NCBI GenBank assembly: GCA_029204045.2
Contig: JAQNDB010000244.1
Span: 43,805 to 107,804, forward strand
Length of the DNA: 64,000 nt
Reading direction: 5' to 3'
DNA from: Tillandsia leiboldiana
Taxonomy: Eukaryota; Streptophyta; Magnoliopsida; Poales; Bromeliaceae
Shown here: one piece after another, positions 33,601-46,653 of the stretch
How positions within the stretch are numbered: the stretch's first letter is position 1
Layout: the number at the start of each line of letters is the position of its first letter
The notes under the pieces: generated by a model
What the model saw: the letters and a program-made list of their open reading frames with translations, nothing else
What the model was told of the DNA's origin: nothing
Database searches by the model: none
Program-made: the position numbers and the translations under genes

Positions 33601-34815
33601 CAGCCCATTCCTCTTTACATTTTTATTTCCCCCTTCCCTGTGCAAAATAGAGAAGAAAAGTGGAAGAGGAGTACCTTCTTCTTTTTTTTTTTTCTTCACA
33701 AAGAGGGAGAGGGAGAGAGAGAGATCCTTCTTCTTCTCCTTCTTCTTCTTCTTCTTCTTCTTCCCTTTCTCTATTCTTCTTCTCCTTTCTTTCTCCCTGC
33801 TCCAACAGAGAAACGAAGAGAGAGAGAGAGAGTGAGTTTCAAATGAGAGAGAGAGAGAGAGCATTTACTCCTGCAGGGGGTAGTTGGGAGGAAATAGTAA
33901 ATTTACTAAAATGCCCCAACTTACAAAAGAAAATCCCAAAACTGCCCTCAATCCTGCAGTTTTGCACCTGCAGAGAACAATTTCGGATACCCCTCTTTCT
34001 CCGCGTTTTGCCGTCAACTGACAAATCGAAACTGAAATTTTTTTTCTCCCTTTTAATCTACAAATTTTTCTTAAACTCTCCACGATTTTGTTTAAATTTT
34101 TGGGCTACTCTAAGCCCTCGAAAGAGAGCCCCGAAAAAGCTTCGCGATCAACTGCGCTGTTAAAAACTGCAGTTTCAGAATTCTTGAAGCATTTTTCCTC
34201 GCTTCGTTCTCCAATTTTCCTTTAATCGCTCACCTCGGTTTTTCACCCCTTTTAATCAGAAAACTTTTGTGAGACACCGCACGGTTTCTTTTAAATTTTT
34301 GGGCTACTCTAAGTCTCCGAAACAGGGCTCCGAAAATGCTTCGCGATCACAAAATTCAGAATCTCTGAATTTTGCTAAGTCCTTGGGCCTCAACTCACTT
34401 TTCGACCCGACACCCTTCGCGTCGGTCCGAAACGCACCGAACTCGACTGTAATCATATTTAAAACACGTTACAAGTCTTCTCGCCGAATTTCGCCATTTT
34501 GCGAATTCGGCAAACGTGGGTCTACATTTTACAAGCTTGAAGCTTCGATTTCCAACTACAACTCACTTTTCGACTCGATGACTTTTACATCGATTCGAAA
34601 TGCTTCCAACTCACTTGTAATTACATTTGAAATGTGTTACAAGTATTTTTGCTGAGTTTCGCCATTTCGCGAAAATCGCCAAACAAGGACCTGAGCTTCA
34701 CAATTGAAGCTTCATATTCTCACCTCCAACTCACTTTTCTCTTAATACAATAAAAATAGTATTTCATACCATTTTTATTTGTATTATTTATATACCATAA
34801 ATCTGGTACATTACA

Positions 34816-34855
34816 TTCTACCCCCCTTAAAATAAGTTTCGTCCTCGAAACTTGA
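34816..34855 (-). other. Polypurine tract of element C (minus strand)
   Basis: The reverse complement contains TTTCGAGGACGAAACTTATT followed by TTAAGGGGGGTAGAA, the classic gypsy PPT, touching the 3' LTR. Confidence 0.92.
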
Positions 34856-37043
34856 ATCACATCTCGACTCCTACTTGATCGAGAGGGAGGAATTTTGCCC
34901 TCACTACTGGGCTCACTGTATATCGCGACCGGCATCAAATTGCCTGCTCGCCGAGACTACACGAGCAACTCATTCATGAATCCCTATCTAAATCCAGGGA
35001 CAAACTTAGACCTGGTGTCTGGCCACTTTCACCAAATAGGTGAAAGACACAGTTGAGCACTTGCTCTCTCCATTGCCACGAATTGCCCCATCTTTTCTTG
35101 CGAAATTTCCACTTTAATTCCGCCATCAACTTTTCACAATGTGGCTGCATCTGCAACCAATTACATTTACCGCATATTCCGATCGCTCCGCTGCCTAATG
35201 TGGAGGGCAAGGCCAATCCACGAGTTCCCAGCTATCACACACACTACTAGTGCTCTAAGTCCACGGGTTATCAGCTAACCCGATATCTCGGACTACTAAT
35301 AGGTTCACAGACCACGGTCCAATAGGGTCCTATAGCCCAAAACTAGTCCAACACTATACAATGGCTCTCACTCGCCCACAGACCCAATCGTTATACGGGT
35401 AGATCCACACTTAGGATTACTACCCCAACACTCCCACTAGGAGCTACAGTACCTCGATCACCACTAGCTCTACGGCCTGGTCATATCACACTCTCAGTGT
35501 ACTAACAGCCTCAAGGCTCACACGTGGCACCCCACGTCCCCGGGTCATCGCTCGGACTACCGTCCCGACCAGATCTCTATCATGCCCCGCCCTCAGGTCT
35601 CGGGCCGCTGTCTCTCACAGCCGACTGCGCCTGCCCACTGGGCTACAGGCCAACAGTCCACAAACATGGTCCAGGCACGGGTCGTCCCCAAGCGAACCCG
35701 CTAATCGTCGCCACGCGACCACTATGCTCACTGAGCAAAACCAACTAGCAAGTCGTCAATCTACGACCCCAAACTCTCTGTCAACTCTGGCCACACTGGG
35801 CAAAGGCTAATATGCCATCTAATCAGCTCTCTCTCTGGCTAAACGATACTTGTGCTCCATGAGCACCCAAACAGTTGGGCGTCCTACGCCCCCAACGCTA
35901 ACTCGCGAAAATCCAATGCTAAGCAACTTGCTTATACACGCGTATGACCCCTGTACACCGATCCCAACTAGGTTGAGGCATCACAACGACTGTTCACCAA
36001 CTCTGGTGATTAACTCGCAAATCCTGCGGTGGCAATCCTTGCCATTATACCGATCCATTAGAACGGCGCCTCAAAACTCTCGCTCTTTCGAGAGGTTCCC
36101 GCATCTTGAAGCCTACTCTGGGCCTCACTAACTCCACTATGCGGCAATCTAGCCAAAATCAACACGCCACACGGTCACTACCGTCATCAGGGCGAACTCA
36201 CGCCGCCCGGCTCGTAAATCCTTCTTGCCCTAATCCTTAGGGCACAATAACTTGGTTCTCGCAACATAGCGATCACCAACACTCTGTGAATCGGTCTCTC
36301 GCTGGACCTCTTTATCCACACTTTGCCAGCAACCTAGCCGACACAAGCACAAAACACCCTATGCCGAAGGTGTAGGGTGCGCCGACAAAAGTTCGGCGGC
36401 CACTGCCACTCTCTCTACTGTCGCCCCTAAACGCGGCGACGCCGTATACTCATGCGTCATTTATGCAGCCCCAGCTTGCTGTGCTATCAGCCACTGGAGC
36501 CTATCGATCTGCTTCGACTATCGCCTTGACGCCACCCCTAGGCGTCGGAATCCGCCTCCCTGCCGACAGAAAATTTCCGCCTATCGGCGAGAAGGTTCAT
36601 CTGCTGCTGGACCACACTAATAAGTGCGGCCACCCTCTATCACAGCTCGTGTACCTTGTTCGACCCCGAGCCCTCTCGTGGCTCGAGTCGGGACAAGCGC
36701 GTCTCCCTATGTGGTGTCATCGCTAATATGCACACCACAACGAAACGATTAGCCCAAATTTAGCCATTTGAGCAACACGCAATCTATATACCGACAGAAA
36801 AGCTCGTCGACCCAATCATGCAAAAGTATAAGAGGTTACTCCTTTTCATCTCCAACATTACGTTGTCGGCCGCCAACATAATAGTCCGAAGAATGAAAGC
36901 TCATTTCCCTCGATCAGTCCCAACATCCTTCGTGGGAACAATAGTAGCCAATCAATTACTTTCGCCCAAAATTCCACGCACTCTCTCGTGCCTAAACCCT
37001 AGAGTCTCCCTAAGGTTTGCTAACCACCTAGGACTATTCCTAG

Positions 37044-37055
37044 GCTCCGATACCA
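37044..37055 (-). other. Primer binding site of element C
   Basis: The reverse complement reads TGGTATCGGAGC, one base from the initiator-Met tRNA complement, 8 bp from the 5' LTR. Confidence 0.85.
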
Positions 37056-37063
37056 CTCTAATC

Positions 37064-40000
37064 TGTCACACCCCGAGTCCGCCAATTTGTACGGTTCGGG
37101 TACGCCAACAGACCCGCCAATCGGGTAAGACCTTTTCCTACCCGAAAGGAACGGTAACATCCATAATAACACTACAAGTGTATGCGGAAGCTCAATATCA
37201 GAGTACTAAAAATCACTATAAATTTAAATTTTTGCAATAACTAAAGCGAAAATGGAAGCATACAAGAGTGAACCATAAAATTTAACTATTACACTATACA
37301 TCTCTGAACTTGCAATTAAAATTATTACAATTCCTTTACATAATTTCCTCACCATACATAGTTCACTCAAGAAATATAAAACGGGATACCTCTGCTAGAC
37401 CCTCTAGGTCTCTATGCTGCTGGGCCCTTGCCCCTGTCGTATACCTCGCCGTCTGCCTCTGAACCGTCGCGATCGCTGCATCCATACCTGAACCTGTGGG
37501 GGGTGCACCCAAGGGGTGTGAGAACTCCTGACAGAGTTCCCAGTGGGTTCAACCACCGAGAAAAAGGGTCCTACACCACTTGGTCCAATGGAAGCAATAA
37601 TAATAGTGCTAGGAAACTAAAATCCTCGATATCAAATGCAGCTATGCAAAACAATATATCACTGTCTGTATATAATCATCGACCCAGCACTACTCTGTCT
37701 AGCCACACTAGGCTGCTAAGTACCAACTCGGCCACTATGCCGCTATATACAGGGTTCAACTAACCCAGCCACCTTGGCCACTCTATCTTTCTCTTTTTTT
37801 CTTTACATTCTGGTGCTTTAGTTCAAGTTAACCCTCGGAAATTCTTATCCAACGGGCCCCAGCCCGGTAGTCCTGCTACCATAAGATAAGATTTCTAAGG
37901 TTGCCGATAACACCCGCAAGTGTTACCCCGTCCTACGGAAGAAACGTCCCGAACGGGTCTCTACCCGGGAGAGGGGCACAGCCAACTGCTCCAACTTGGG
38001 CCGCGTTTCACTCCGTAGGTCCGCCCATTTTATCTTTATCTTTTCTTTTGCCTTTAGCTCTTTGCTTTGCCTTTACTTGGGAAGCTGAGTCTTGCTCACA
38101 CACTTCCCCCGGGAGTGACATATGCTCAACCCTCCCGTTGGCAACTTAGCTTTAATTCTTTAATTCACTTGGGAGTGACATATGCTCAACCCTCCGAAGG
38201 GCCATTTAGGCTTTTCTTTTACAGGGTCCGAGGGTTCCAAAAGATGAATGCCTACAACCCCAATCAAACAAGAACAGGTTGTAGCATCGCCTCCCGTAGT
38301 GCTCGGCCCAACACATTTTATCTTATCCTTTTTACCTTTCATTAATCGTTCTCTTTCTTTAACCATTCTCTTTACACTTTATGTTCAGATGAGTTTAAGG
38401 CACCTTGGCACTCATCCACCCGGGAGTGACATATGCTCAACCCTCCCGTTAGCATTCATGCCTCAATGCTTCTCTTTTACTTTTCTCTTTTATTTCAAGC
38501 AATTTGCTTGTCTTGATCATTAATCACTTTTAGCTCGCTCTCGAGCAATTTGCTTGTCTTGATCATTAATCACTTTTAGCTCGCTCTCGAGCAATTTGCT
38601 TATCTTTCTTATTAGCCACTTTAGCTTTCACTTAAGCTTTATTTCCTTTATCCTAAGTTCTTTACTCTAGGATAATTTGGGTGTCTATAAAACCAATTTA
38701 AGTTTGAACAATTTACTCATTCACATTTCCACTTATTTTGCCACTTGGCAATGTCTTAAGTTTCCTGACCACTTTATACTTTTCTTACTTGTTCTCAATT
38801 CACAACCCTAAACTTCAATTACCCTTAAGGTTGCACTATATCACTGCACTATGTCACTAGGACACTAGTTACTTTCAATCTTATCTAACTTAAGAGTTTA
38901 TTAATCCTATTTCCATTTTCTCTTCCTTTCATGTCTCCACATTTGATCATTTTCCATTTTCCTTATTTAACTCAGATTGTAGTTAAACTAATTGATCCAT
39001 TTACCCAGACTTCCTATGACTTCCTGGGGGTTACCTTAATTAATTCTCTAACTTGGGAATCTAATTTTCCCTTTTTCCTGATTCCTTACTGAATCCTAGA
39101 GTTTTACTAACTCTATTTTTCTGTTCCATGTTTAACCTAGGGTTGCATTAACCCTATCTCCTCATTAGAGTTTAACCCTATTAGTTCCTCTTAGGTTCCT
39201 TTACCTAAGTTCCATAACTTGTTTAACCTAGAGTTCTCTGACTCTATGTTTAACACTCTAGTCCCAACCTTAGGTTATGTTCCTAAGATAATGCCACTCG
39301 TCGATCTAGGTATATCTCCTAGGTCATCATGCCACTCGTTAAACCTAAATCTAGGTTTTCTCCTAGTCTTACTACCAACATATTCTTTTCCCTTATGTCT
39401 CACATGATTCCTAGGGTTAGACCCTAACATTGTCACAATCATAAATAGCTAATTATTTTCATGCATGCAATTATTTTCATCTCCAGAACAAAATAATATA
39501 TATTTTTCTATGCATGCCATTACTATCATGATTCCCTAACGCCTCTAACAGGCTACTATCATGCTTCTGGATCGAAAAGCAAAGGAGCAAGGGGAGAGGT
39601 CACCCAATTTCGGCAGAATCCCCCACCTCGATGTGTTTTTTCGGTCCTTGAAGGAAACAAGTTCCACTCTTTCGGTCTCCGACTTTTTCCTAAATTGTAA
39701 GGAAAGAAAATCATGAACAATTGATTCTCATGATTTGTTTCTAAATCCATAAACATTTCAAAACTAAAATCCCCTTTTTGACAACTTAGCGGAAAAATCC
39801 CTATTTGGACATTTTCCCATCAAAAGGCTAAATTTTTATCGGTTCATAAAAATGGGAGAAGAATAGTCATCCCATGGCATATTGCCAAAAAGAAACTTGC
39901 TCAACTCGATCCGAGGTCAAAACGCTCTCAAGAATTCGAGAAAAGCTCAATTTGAGCAATTTCCCCCAATTCACCGATTTTGCATTTGGCAAATCGAGAA

Positions 40001-41762
40001 ATTGCATTTTTTTTGCATTGGAGAAAAGAGAAGAGAGAAAATTTTTGATATTTCTTCTTTTCTTCCTTTCTTTCCTTTCTTTTCTTTCTTCCTTTTCTTT
40101 TCTTTTCTTTCCTTTCTTTTCTTTCTTCCTTTTCTTTTCTTTTCTTTCCTTTCTTTTCTTTCTTTCTTTTTTTTTTGTATGGTCCCCTGCTGCTGGGCAG
40201 CCAAGGCAGCTGCTGCTGCATATAGCAGCAGCAGCTGCAGCCATTGCTGCAGCTTAGCAGCTGCATATGCAGCTGCCAGGCAGCTTAGGCAGCTGCTGCT
40301 GCTTTTAGCAGCAGCAGCTGCAGCTAATGCTGCTGCTTGGCAGCTGCTTATGCAGCTGCCTAGCAGCAGCCAATGCAGCTGCGATTGCAGCTTGGGCAGC
40401 TGCTTGATGCAGCCGCCCCAGGGGAGCTGTCCCCCACCCCTGCGCAGCAGCCCCAGGGCAGCTGCTGCTGCATGTAGCAGCAGCAGTTGGCATGGCTGCT
40501 GCTGGCAGCAGCTGCCATTGATGCAGCTGCTGCTACCAGCAGCAATGCCGCAGCCCATTCCTCTTTACATTTTTATTTCCCCCTTCCCTGTGCAAAATAG
40601 AGAAGAAAAGTGGAAGAGGAGTACCTTCTTCTTTTTTTTTTTTCTTCACAAAGAGGGAGAGGGAGAGAGAGAGATCCTTCTTCTTCTCCTTCTTCTTCTT
40701 CTTCTTCTTCCCTTTCTCTATTCTTCTTCTCCTTTCTTTCTCCCTGCTCCAACAGAGAAACGAAGAGAGAGAGAGAGAGTGAGTTTCAAATGAGAGAGAG
40801 AGAGAGAGCATTTACTCCTGCAGGGGGTAATTGGGAGGAAATAGTAAATTTACTAAAATGCCCCAACTTACAAAAGAAAATCCCAAAACTGCCCTCAATC
40901 CTGCAGTTTTGCACCTGCAGAGAACAATTTCGGATACCCCTCTTTCTCCGCGTTTTGCCGTCAACTGACAAATCGAAACTGAAATTTTTCTTCTCCCTTT
41001 TAATCTACAAATTTTTCTTAAACTCTCCACGATTTTGTTTAAATTTTTGGGCTACTCTAAGCCCTCGAAAGAGAGCCCCGAAAAAGCTTCGCGATCAACT
41101 GCGCTGTTAAAAACTGCAGTTTCAGAATTCTTGAAGCATTTTTCCTCGCTTCGTTCTCCAATTTTCCTTTAATCGCTCACCTCGATTTTTCACCCCTTTT
41201 AATCAGAAAACTTTTGTGAGACACCCCACGGTTTCTTTTAAATTTTTGGGCTACTCTAAGTCTCCGAAACAGGGCTCCGAAAATGCTTCGCGATCACAAA
41301 ATTCAGAATCTCTGAATTTTGCTAAGTCCTTGGGCCTCAACTCACTTTTCGACCCGACACCCTTCGCGTCGGTCCGAAACGCACCGAACTCGACTGTAAT
41401 CATATTTAAAACACGTTACAAGTCTTCTCGCCGAATTTCGCCATTTTGCGAATTCGGCAAACGTGGGTCTACATTTTACAAGCTTGAAGCTTCGATTTCC
41501 AACTACAACTCACTTTTCGACTCGATGACTTTTACATCGATTCGAAATGCTTCCAACTCACTTGTAATTACATTTGAAATGTGTTACAAGTATTTTTGCT
41601 GAGTTTCGCCATTTCGCGAAAATCGCCAAACAAGGACCTGAGCTTCACAATTGAAGCTTCATATTCTCACCTCCAACTCACTTTTCTCTGAATACAATAA
41701 AAATAGTATTTCATACCATTTTTATTTGTATTATTTATATACCATAAATCTGGTACATTACA
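37064..41762 (-). repeat. Element C 5' LTR (right copy)
   Basis: 4,699 bp, TG...CA. It differs from the left copy mainly by one fewer 46-bp unit, a shorter (CTT)n run and scattered substitutions. It ends TACATTACA at 41762 next to the TSD. Confidence 0.93.
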
Positions 41763-41983
41763 GTACCCCTTTTAGTGGATCGAAATTATCAACTTTCTGT
41801 AAGTCGGTCGGTGTGTGGCATGAGTATTTTTCTATGAAAGAGCACGAAAAACGAAGACCGACGGTGCAATCGGATCTGAAATCCGATGTAGGAATCTCCC
41901 GAAACAGGGCTTTTAGTGTCGCGATGACTTAACGTGCATCGAAACCCGTGCAAAATATTCTGCATGTTTTCCGAGGAAAAGGA

Positions 41984-42231
41984 GGGTTATCTCGTAGGAT
42001 TAATTAATTAAAGAAATAGTTATTCGGTTACGGATATTAAAAGGTGGGTTATCCCGTAGGATTAATTAATTAAAGAATTAGTTATTCGGTTACGGATAAT
42101 AAAAGGTGGGTTATCCTGTAGGATTAATTAATTAAAGACTTAGTTATTCGGTTACGGATATTAAAAGGTGGGTTATCCTGTAGGATTTATTAATTAAAGA
42201 ATTAATTAATCGGTAACTGAAATTAAAAAGG
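41984..42231 (+). repeat. 62-bp tandem repeat in D 3' LTR
   Basis: Units begin at 41984, 42046, 42108 and 42170 and correspond one to one with the 5' LTR array at 3131-3378. Confidence 0.9.
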
Positions 42232-44250
42232 GTGGGATTTAATTGTACGTACGAAAAGGAAAATTCCACTTTTTCGCAAAAATAGAAACCCTAGCCGGAG
42301 AGAACGCGGAAGAAAAAGAGAAGGAAACGACGGAACCCTAATCGGAGGAGGAGAAAGAAAGAAAGAGGAAGGAGACGGAGGAATCCGACCACCCCGAACA
42401 ACGCACCGGAGACTAGGTGTGCGATCGGTCGACTCCCCCGTCGGGAATCTAGGTAGGTGTTTTTTGTTTCGTTGTTTTTGGGGTTTTTCGGTGTCCTTTT
42501 CTAGTGTCTTTTTTGTTGTCTACATCGCCATCTCCGTCCCCGTCGTCATCACCGGCCTCGCCGCGCGATCTAGGGCACGGCGCGGGCGGGCGAACGACGC
42601 GGGCGCCGTTAGGGCACGCAGCGGGCGTGCGAGCGACGCGGGCGCCGCTAGGGCACCGCGCGGGCGCCGCCCCCAAGCGCGCAACCGCGCGGCCTTGCGC
42701 AGCGCGGGGCGCCTGCGGGCGGGCAGCGCCGTACGGGCGCCGCCCCGGGCGCACACTGCGCGGCCTTGCGCCGCGCCCGCGGGTGGGTGTGCGCCGCCCG
42801 GGCACCGCCTGCGGGCGACGCACCGCGCGGCCTTGTGCCGCGCGGGACGCCCGCAGACGGGCGCATGCTGCGCGGGCACCGCGCGGGCGCCGGCCCGGGC
42901 GCGTAACCGCGCGTCCTTTTGCCACGGGGGGCGCGCGGGCGCCGCCGCGGGCACGCACCGCGCGGCCGGGCACCCGCGGGGTAGGTGGGAGCCGCCCGCG
43001 GACGCACACCGCGCGGTGTCGGGCCGCCGTCAGGTGTCGTTGGAGCGTCGTTCTTGGGTTATTCATCGCGGGGTTAGTTTTTGTTTTCCGTTTCCATAGT
43101 GTTAGTGCGTTATATTAATGATCGTCTTTCTTTGGGGGACTTCCTTAGGTCCGGGTGCGCAGCGGGAGTGTGCGAAAGATCCAGTTGTCCAGTTTTGCCC
43201 GCAACCAGGTAGGTACCCTTGCAATAAGTGCAACAAGTGCAATAAGTGCACCATATCATTGTAAAAGATTTAATAACCTGTCTAATAAAGTAGATGAACT
43301 GTTAAACCTTTCGCATGAATGTGTATTGTTCTTTCATTATGAAATTGTGGCGACTGAGGGTCGCGATGCTTGATACACGCCGACTTCGGCAAACCTTGTT
43401 GTTGGATGCTGCACGTACACAGGCGGATTGGCCTCCGCATGGGTGTATTTTTTCGGAGAAGTGGTATGAATGACCCGTGTGCCCCACGATTCGTGTAGGT
43501 GCCAGTGGGGACCCCTTCACGCCAGCTAAATGTGCCGCACTAGTGTCGTGAAAGGGGTTAAAAGCATTATGTAAGTAAAGTGATTGTGCACGAGGGGAGA
43601 TCGTCGACTCCCCGACAGGTACCAGTTGTAATTAAATCAAATGATGTGGATACATGAGATGGAAAAGCGAAAGGTTCTGGCGTAATCGGTTTGTTTTAAA
43701 ATTAATGTCAAATGCTAATCATCTACTTTATTTGTCACTGACTTTACCCACTCCGTGACAGGTCTGATTAGGTGTAGTAGCCGGGATGGCGGTGAGACTG
43801 CGTCGAGAGGACCTTCGCCGTAGGAGGCTAGCTGCGTTATCCATCTTGGGTTTATTTCATTTCTCTTTTAGTTTAACTCTTAGTTTAATTTGCTTGAATG
43901 TGGATCATGTGGGTTGTTGGATAGTCAATTAGTTAGCACTGTGGATTTGATTTACTTTTATGGACCTTTATGCGGCATAGTTTATAACTAACAAAATGGT
44001 TTCGAAAATGCTTTCCAAACTAAGTGTCGTGTAGGCACAATCATGGTAAACCCCTGGATTTATCCTTTCAAAAAGGTATGGCCGCTTTAGTGTGAATGTG
44101 TAAATGTTTTCAAAAACTAGGTGTCGTGTGGACACCGATTGCAAAACTCGTAGTTTAACTCCTGATGTGATTGAATGAACTTACCTTTCCTTCCTTGTTC
44201 ACTGTGACTGTGTGGTTGAAGAATGTTGTTGTTATTGCTGTTGTAAATGT

Positions 44251-44315
44251 GACGCCGTGCATATACAAAGGAGACTCTGTCCGAATGAAGAGTGAATTTG
44301 TATATGTGGCGGGTC
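44251..44315 (+). promoter_or_regulatory. U5 stem-loop and GGCGGGTCTG motif of D LTR
   Basis: CATATACAAA (44260-44269) pairs perfectly with TTTGTATATG (44297-44306), and GGCGGGTCTG starts at 44308. It lies about 100 bp before the LTR end. Confidence 0.6.
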
Positions 44316-44420
44316 TGACACGCACTGCGGAGAGGTCGATACTTATTCATAAAGAAAAAAAAAAATATACGCTTTTTCCGCTTATCTTTACCCAAAAAAC
44401 CCCCGGGGCGTGACACTGCG

Positions 44421-45370
44421 GGGGAAGCCCCTATCAAGCAAACCGAACGGGACAGGGTGAGAGCGAACTTGACGTATTTCAAGAGGTACGACCCACCCGT
44501 GTTTGAGGGAGAGACGACCGACCCTTGGGTCGCGGAAAAATTGGTAGACACCATGGAAAAGCTTTTCGAAGATTTGCTGATGGAGGAGCAGGAGCGGGTC
44601 CCTTTGGCAGTTTACTTTCTTGAGGGAAACGCCTGCATGTGGTGGAAGACGGTGTGCTCGGACCCCTCGGAGGGCACCGCCCTTCCATCTTGGTCCTCGT
44701 TCTGAGAAAAACTGTTTGGGGCATTTTTTTCTCCGACAGCATCAAATAGCAGATGGAAGATGACCTGAAGCACATCAAGCAAGGAAATCGAACAGTTATG
44801 GGGTTCCAACGGGCATTTGTGAGGTTGGTCAAATGTGTCCCCTTTGTCATAAGAGATGAATCTCACAAAGCCCGTCTTTTTGTGGACGGTTTACGAAGCG
44901 ACATCTTCGAGGTGGTGCAAGCGGCGGATTTGCACACCTTCCAGAAGGTGGTCGATAGAGCCACCGCGGTGGAGCGTGGATTTACGATTTCACGAGCCCG
45001 ACAGGAGAGCTCGGAACACAACGGGGATAAGAATCGAACTCGGCCTTACTTCGGAAGAGAGCATACCAAGGGGAGCCGGCCTCCTAAACACCCGAGATTG
45101 CAACAAGGAATCAAGAATGCGCCGACGGGAGGACAAAGGCCGGTGGACAAGCCTTGCATCATTTGCGATGGAATACACCAAGTGACCGAATGTCCCCAGA
45201 AGCAAGACCACTGTTTTCGATGCGGCAAACCGGGGCACTTCCGTTTCAACTGCCCCTTGAAAACGGGGACATCATCCGTAGCAGCATCTACACCTTCGTC
45301 TCCGCAATCGGGTGGAGGGAGAGTCTATGCGATGACCCACCACGGGACGGACCCACCGGAGACGTCGTAG
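44421..45370 (+). pseudogene. gag: Element E gag, capsid and nucleocapsid part
   Basis: This continues the gag begun at 2455. Translation gives FKRYDPPVFEGETTDPWVAE and LAVYFLEGNACMWWKTV, the conserved Ty3/gypsy capsid (retrotrans_gag) core, then VFLWTV/LFVDGLRSDIFEV-type sequence, VDRATAVERGF, a basic linker, and CIICDGIHQVTEC followed by the CCHC knuckle CFRCGKPGHFRFNC (45212-45253). Breaks are a TGA at 44703-44705 (probably TGG originally), a frameshift between 44706 and 44753 next to a run of T, and a TAG in the same stretch. The frame from 44753 to 45370 is otherwise open. Confidence 0.9.
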
Positions 45371-46653
45371 CAGGTAATACTCAAGTCTCAGATTATCGTG
45401 CTAGAACTTTTGTGTCAGCACCTGAGCATCCCACTCTTTCACCTCGCTTTGCGTTTTCGCCCCTACCTTTAGTTATTAGGAGGGATCCCCACCGTAGAAA
45501 TAAGTTCGGTCGGACTTTTGGGCTACCCCTCGAGGCAGGTAGCTTTGTTCCCTCCTGGCCAGCGAGGGTGGGGCGAGTTCTTAGGCTCTAAGAACTAGTG
45601 GGGTTTCCGTAAGGGTTATCGGCGTAGCGCTTGGGACCGACGGTCGCGACAATCTTTAAGCGGTAGTTGACTGCTTGAAGTTCCAAGTGCGTCTCCGGGA
45701 ACCGGACATACCGGAACTTGTAAACTTAACCTGTAGGAACGCCTTCTGCTCGCTTTTCTTTTCGTTGTTATGGGCAAGAAGTTTGGTAGAAGGCAGTTGA
45801 GTAGCGTTCACGAGTTCGGTATGGATCTTGACACGAGAAGATAAGAAGTCAGGCAACCGGAGTAATCCTCCAGACCCTCCGGGACCAGAAATTGTATGCC
45901 AAACCCAAGAAGTGTGAGTTCCGGCTCCGCGAGGTAGACCGTTTTGGGACACATAATCTCAGCGTCGGGAATAGGGGTGGACCCGAGGAAGGTAGAATCC
46001 GTGACAAACCGGGCTCGGCCAACAACGGTGACAGAAATCCAAAGCTTCCTAGGACGGGCGGGGTACTACAAACGCTTCGTGGAAGGCTTCTCAAAGATAG
46101 CCACTCCCCTAAATCGACTAGTCCGGAAAGGGGAGAAATTCATCTGGACGACCCAATGCCGGAAGAGCTTCGAGGAACTTAAAGACAGACGCACGCGGGC
46201 GCCAGTGCTCACATTGCCGAAGCCCGGAGAGGACTATAAGATCTGGTGTGACGCATCTTGAAGAAAATCTTGGAAGGCCAAACAACGGACACACAACTAC
46301 AACTGGTGTGGGACAGAATACCCTCGGAGCAAGGTGGAGATTTTACGAGTGGCTCAGATAATGTAATAAGGTTCCGGGGACGAATTTGTGTGCCCGATAA
46401 GCCAGAAATGAGGAAAGAAATTCTAGCGATAGCACATGACGCCCCCTACACTGCGCATCCCGGAGGTACAAAGATGTACAAGGATCTGAGGCAGACCTTC
46501 TGGTGGCCCAAATTAAAGAGCGATGTGAAACAATTCGTGGCGCATTATTTGGTGTGCCAACAGTTAAAAGCGGAACATCAGCGACCGGCGGGGAAACAGA
46601 CGCTTCGGCTTACGAGGGAAGTAGTAGCAGGAAAGACCCCTTACGAAGAGTAA
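45371..46653 (+). pseudogene. pol: Element E pol remnant: protease trace, RT C-terminus, integrase zinc domain
   Basis: After gag, DVVAGN near 45360 is the usual start of the chromovirus protease, but no active-site triad follows and 45500-45870 is unreadable. RT resumes only at its thumb (QKLYAKPKKCEF, GHIISASGIGVDPRK, FLGRAGYYKRFVEG), so the palm with its YxDD box is gone. RNase H stops at WCDAS (46260) and jumps to KKILEGQTTDTQLQLVWDRI. The integrase HHCC domain is intact (AHPGGTKMYKDLRQTFWWP, LVCQQLKAEHQRPAG) but ends in KQTLRLTREVVAGKTPYEE and a stop at 46651. The integrase core is absent, at the same point as in D. Confidence 0.88.

Larger units (their letters stand above)
30068..34815 (-). 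repeat. Element C 3' LTR (left copy)
   Basis: TG...CA ends; it matches 37064-41762 closely. Within it are a 25-bp dispersed repeat GGGAGTGACATATGCTCAAC (near 31115, 31175 and 31426), a 46-bp tandem repeat, a pyrimidine tract, a CAGCTG-rich block and (GA)n and (CTT)n microsatellites near 33711-33860. I see no convincing TATA box. Confidence 0.93.
34816..37063 (-). other. Element C internal region (non-coding)
   Basis: 2,248 bp between PPT and PBS. The longest frames are under about 90 codons, on the wrong strand or without recognisable motifs. A minus frame at 34974-35216 encodes 80 residues with a few Cys but no known pattern. Confidence 0.8.
30068..41762 (-). mobile_element. Element C: LARD-like non-autonomous LTR retrotransposon in D 3' LTR
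   Basis: The element is 11,695 bp, with LTRs of 4,748 bp (30068-34815) and 4,699 bp (37064-41762) and an internal region of 2,248 bp. The PPT at 34816-34855 and PBS at 37044-37055 are both on the minus strand. No gag or pol domain can be read in the internal region. LTRs much longer than the interior plus intact PBS, PPT and TSD match the LARD definition. The two LTRs are very similar, so insertion looks fairly recent relative to D. Confidence 0.93.
2863..44415 (+). mobile_element. Element D: chromovirus-type Ty3/gypsy retrotransposon nested in E gag
   Basis: TG...CA ends with exact TSD CTGCG. Parts present are the truncated 5' LTR (2863-4669), gag/pol remnants (26097-29967), PPT (29981-30015) and the 3' LTR (30016-44415, interrupted by C). 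The PBS, leader, 5' half of gag and last ~1.0 kb of the 5' LTR are missing where A joins it. Its coding sequence and LTR ends resemble E closely, including the same missing integrase core, so D and E are two subfamilies of one lineage. Confidence 0.88.
30016..44415 (+). repeat. Element D 3' LTR (2.7 kb without nested element C)
   Basis: It is made of 30016-30067 and 41768-44415. The join ...AAAGTACC / CCTTTTAG matches the 5' LTR exactly at 2910-2923. It ends CCCCCGGGGCGTGACA at 44415, followed by TSD CTGCG. It contains the 62-bp array (41984-42231), a mutated TATA box, a shorter GC-rich block (42560-43030) and the U5 stem-loop (44251-44315). Confidence 0.9.

Noticed and set aside
39882..40793. 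303-codon open frame in C's LTR with Phe/Ser, Ala and Ser runs
   Set aside because: It translates a polypyrimidine tract, a GCAGC block and (CTT)n; the other LTR breaks the frame. Low complexity, no start context.
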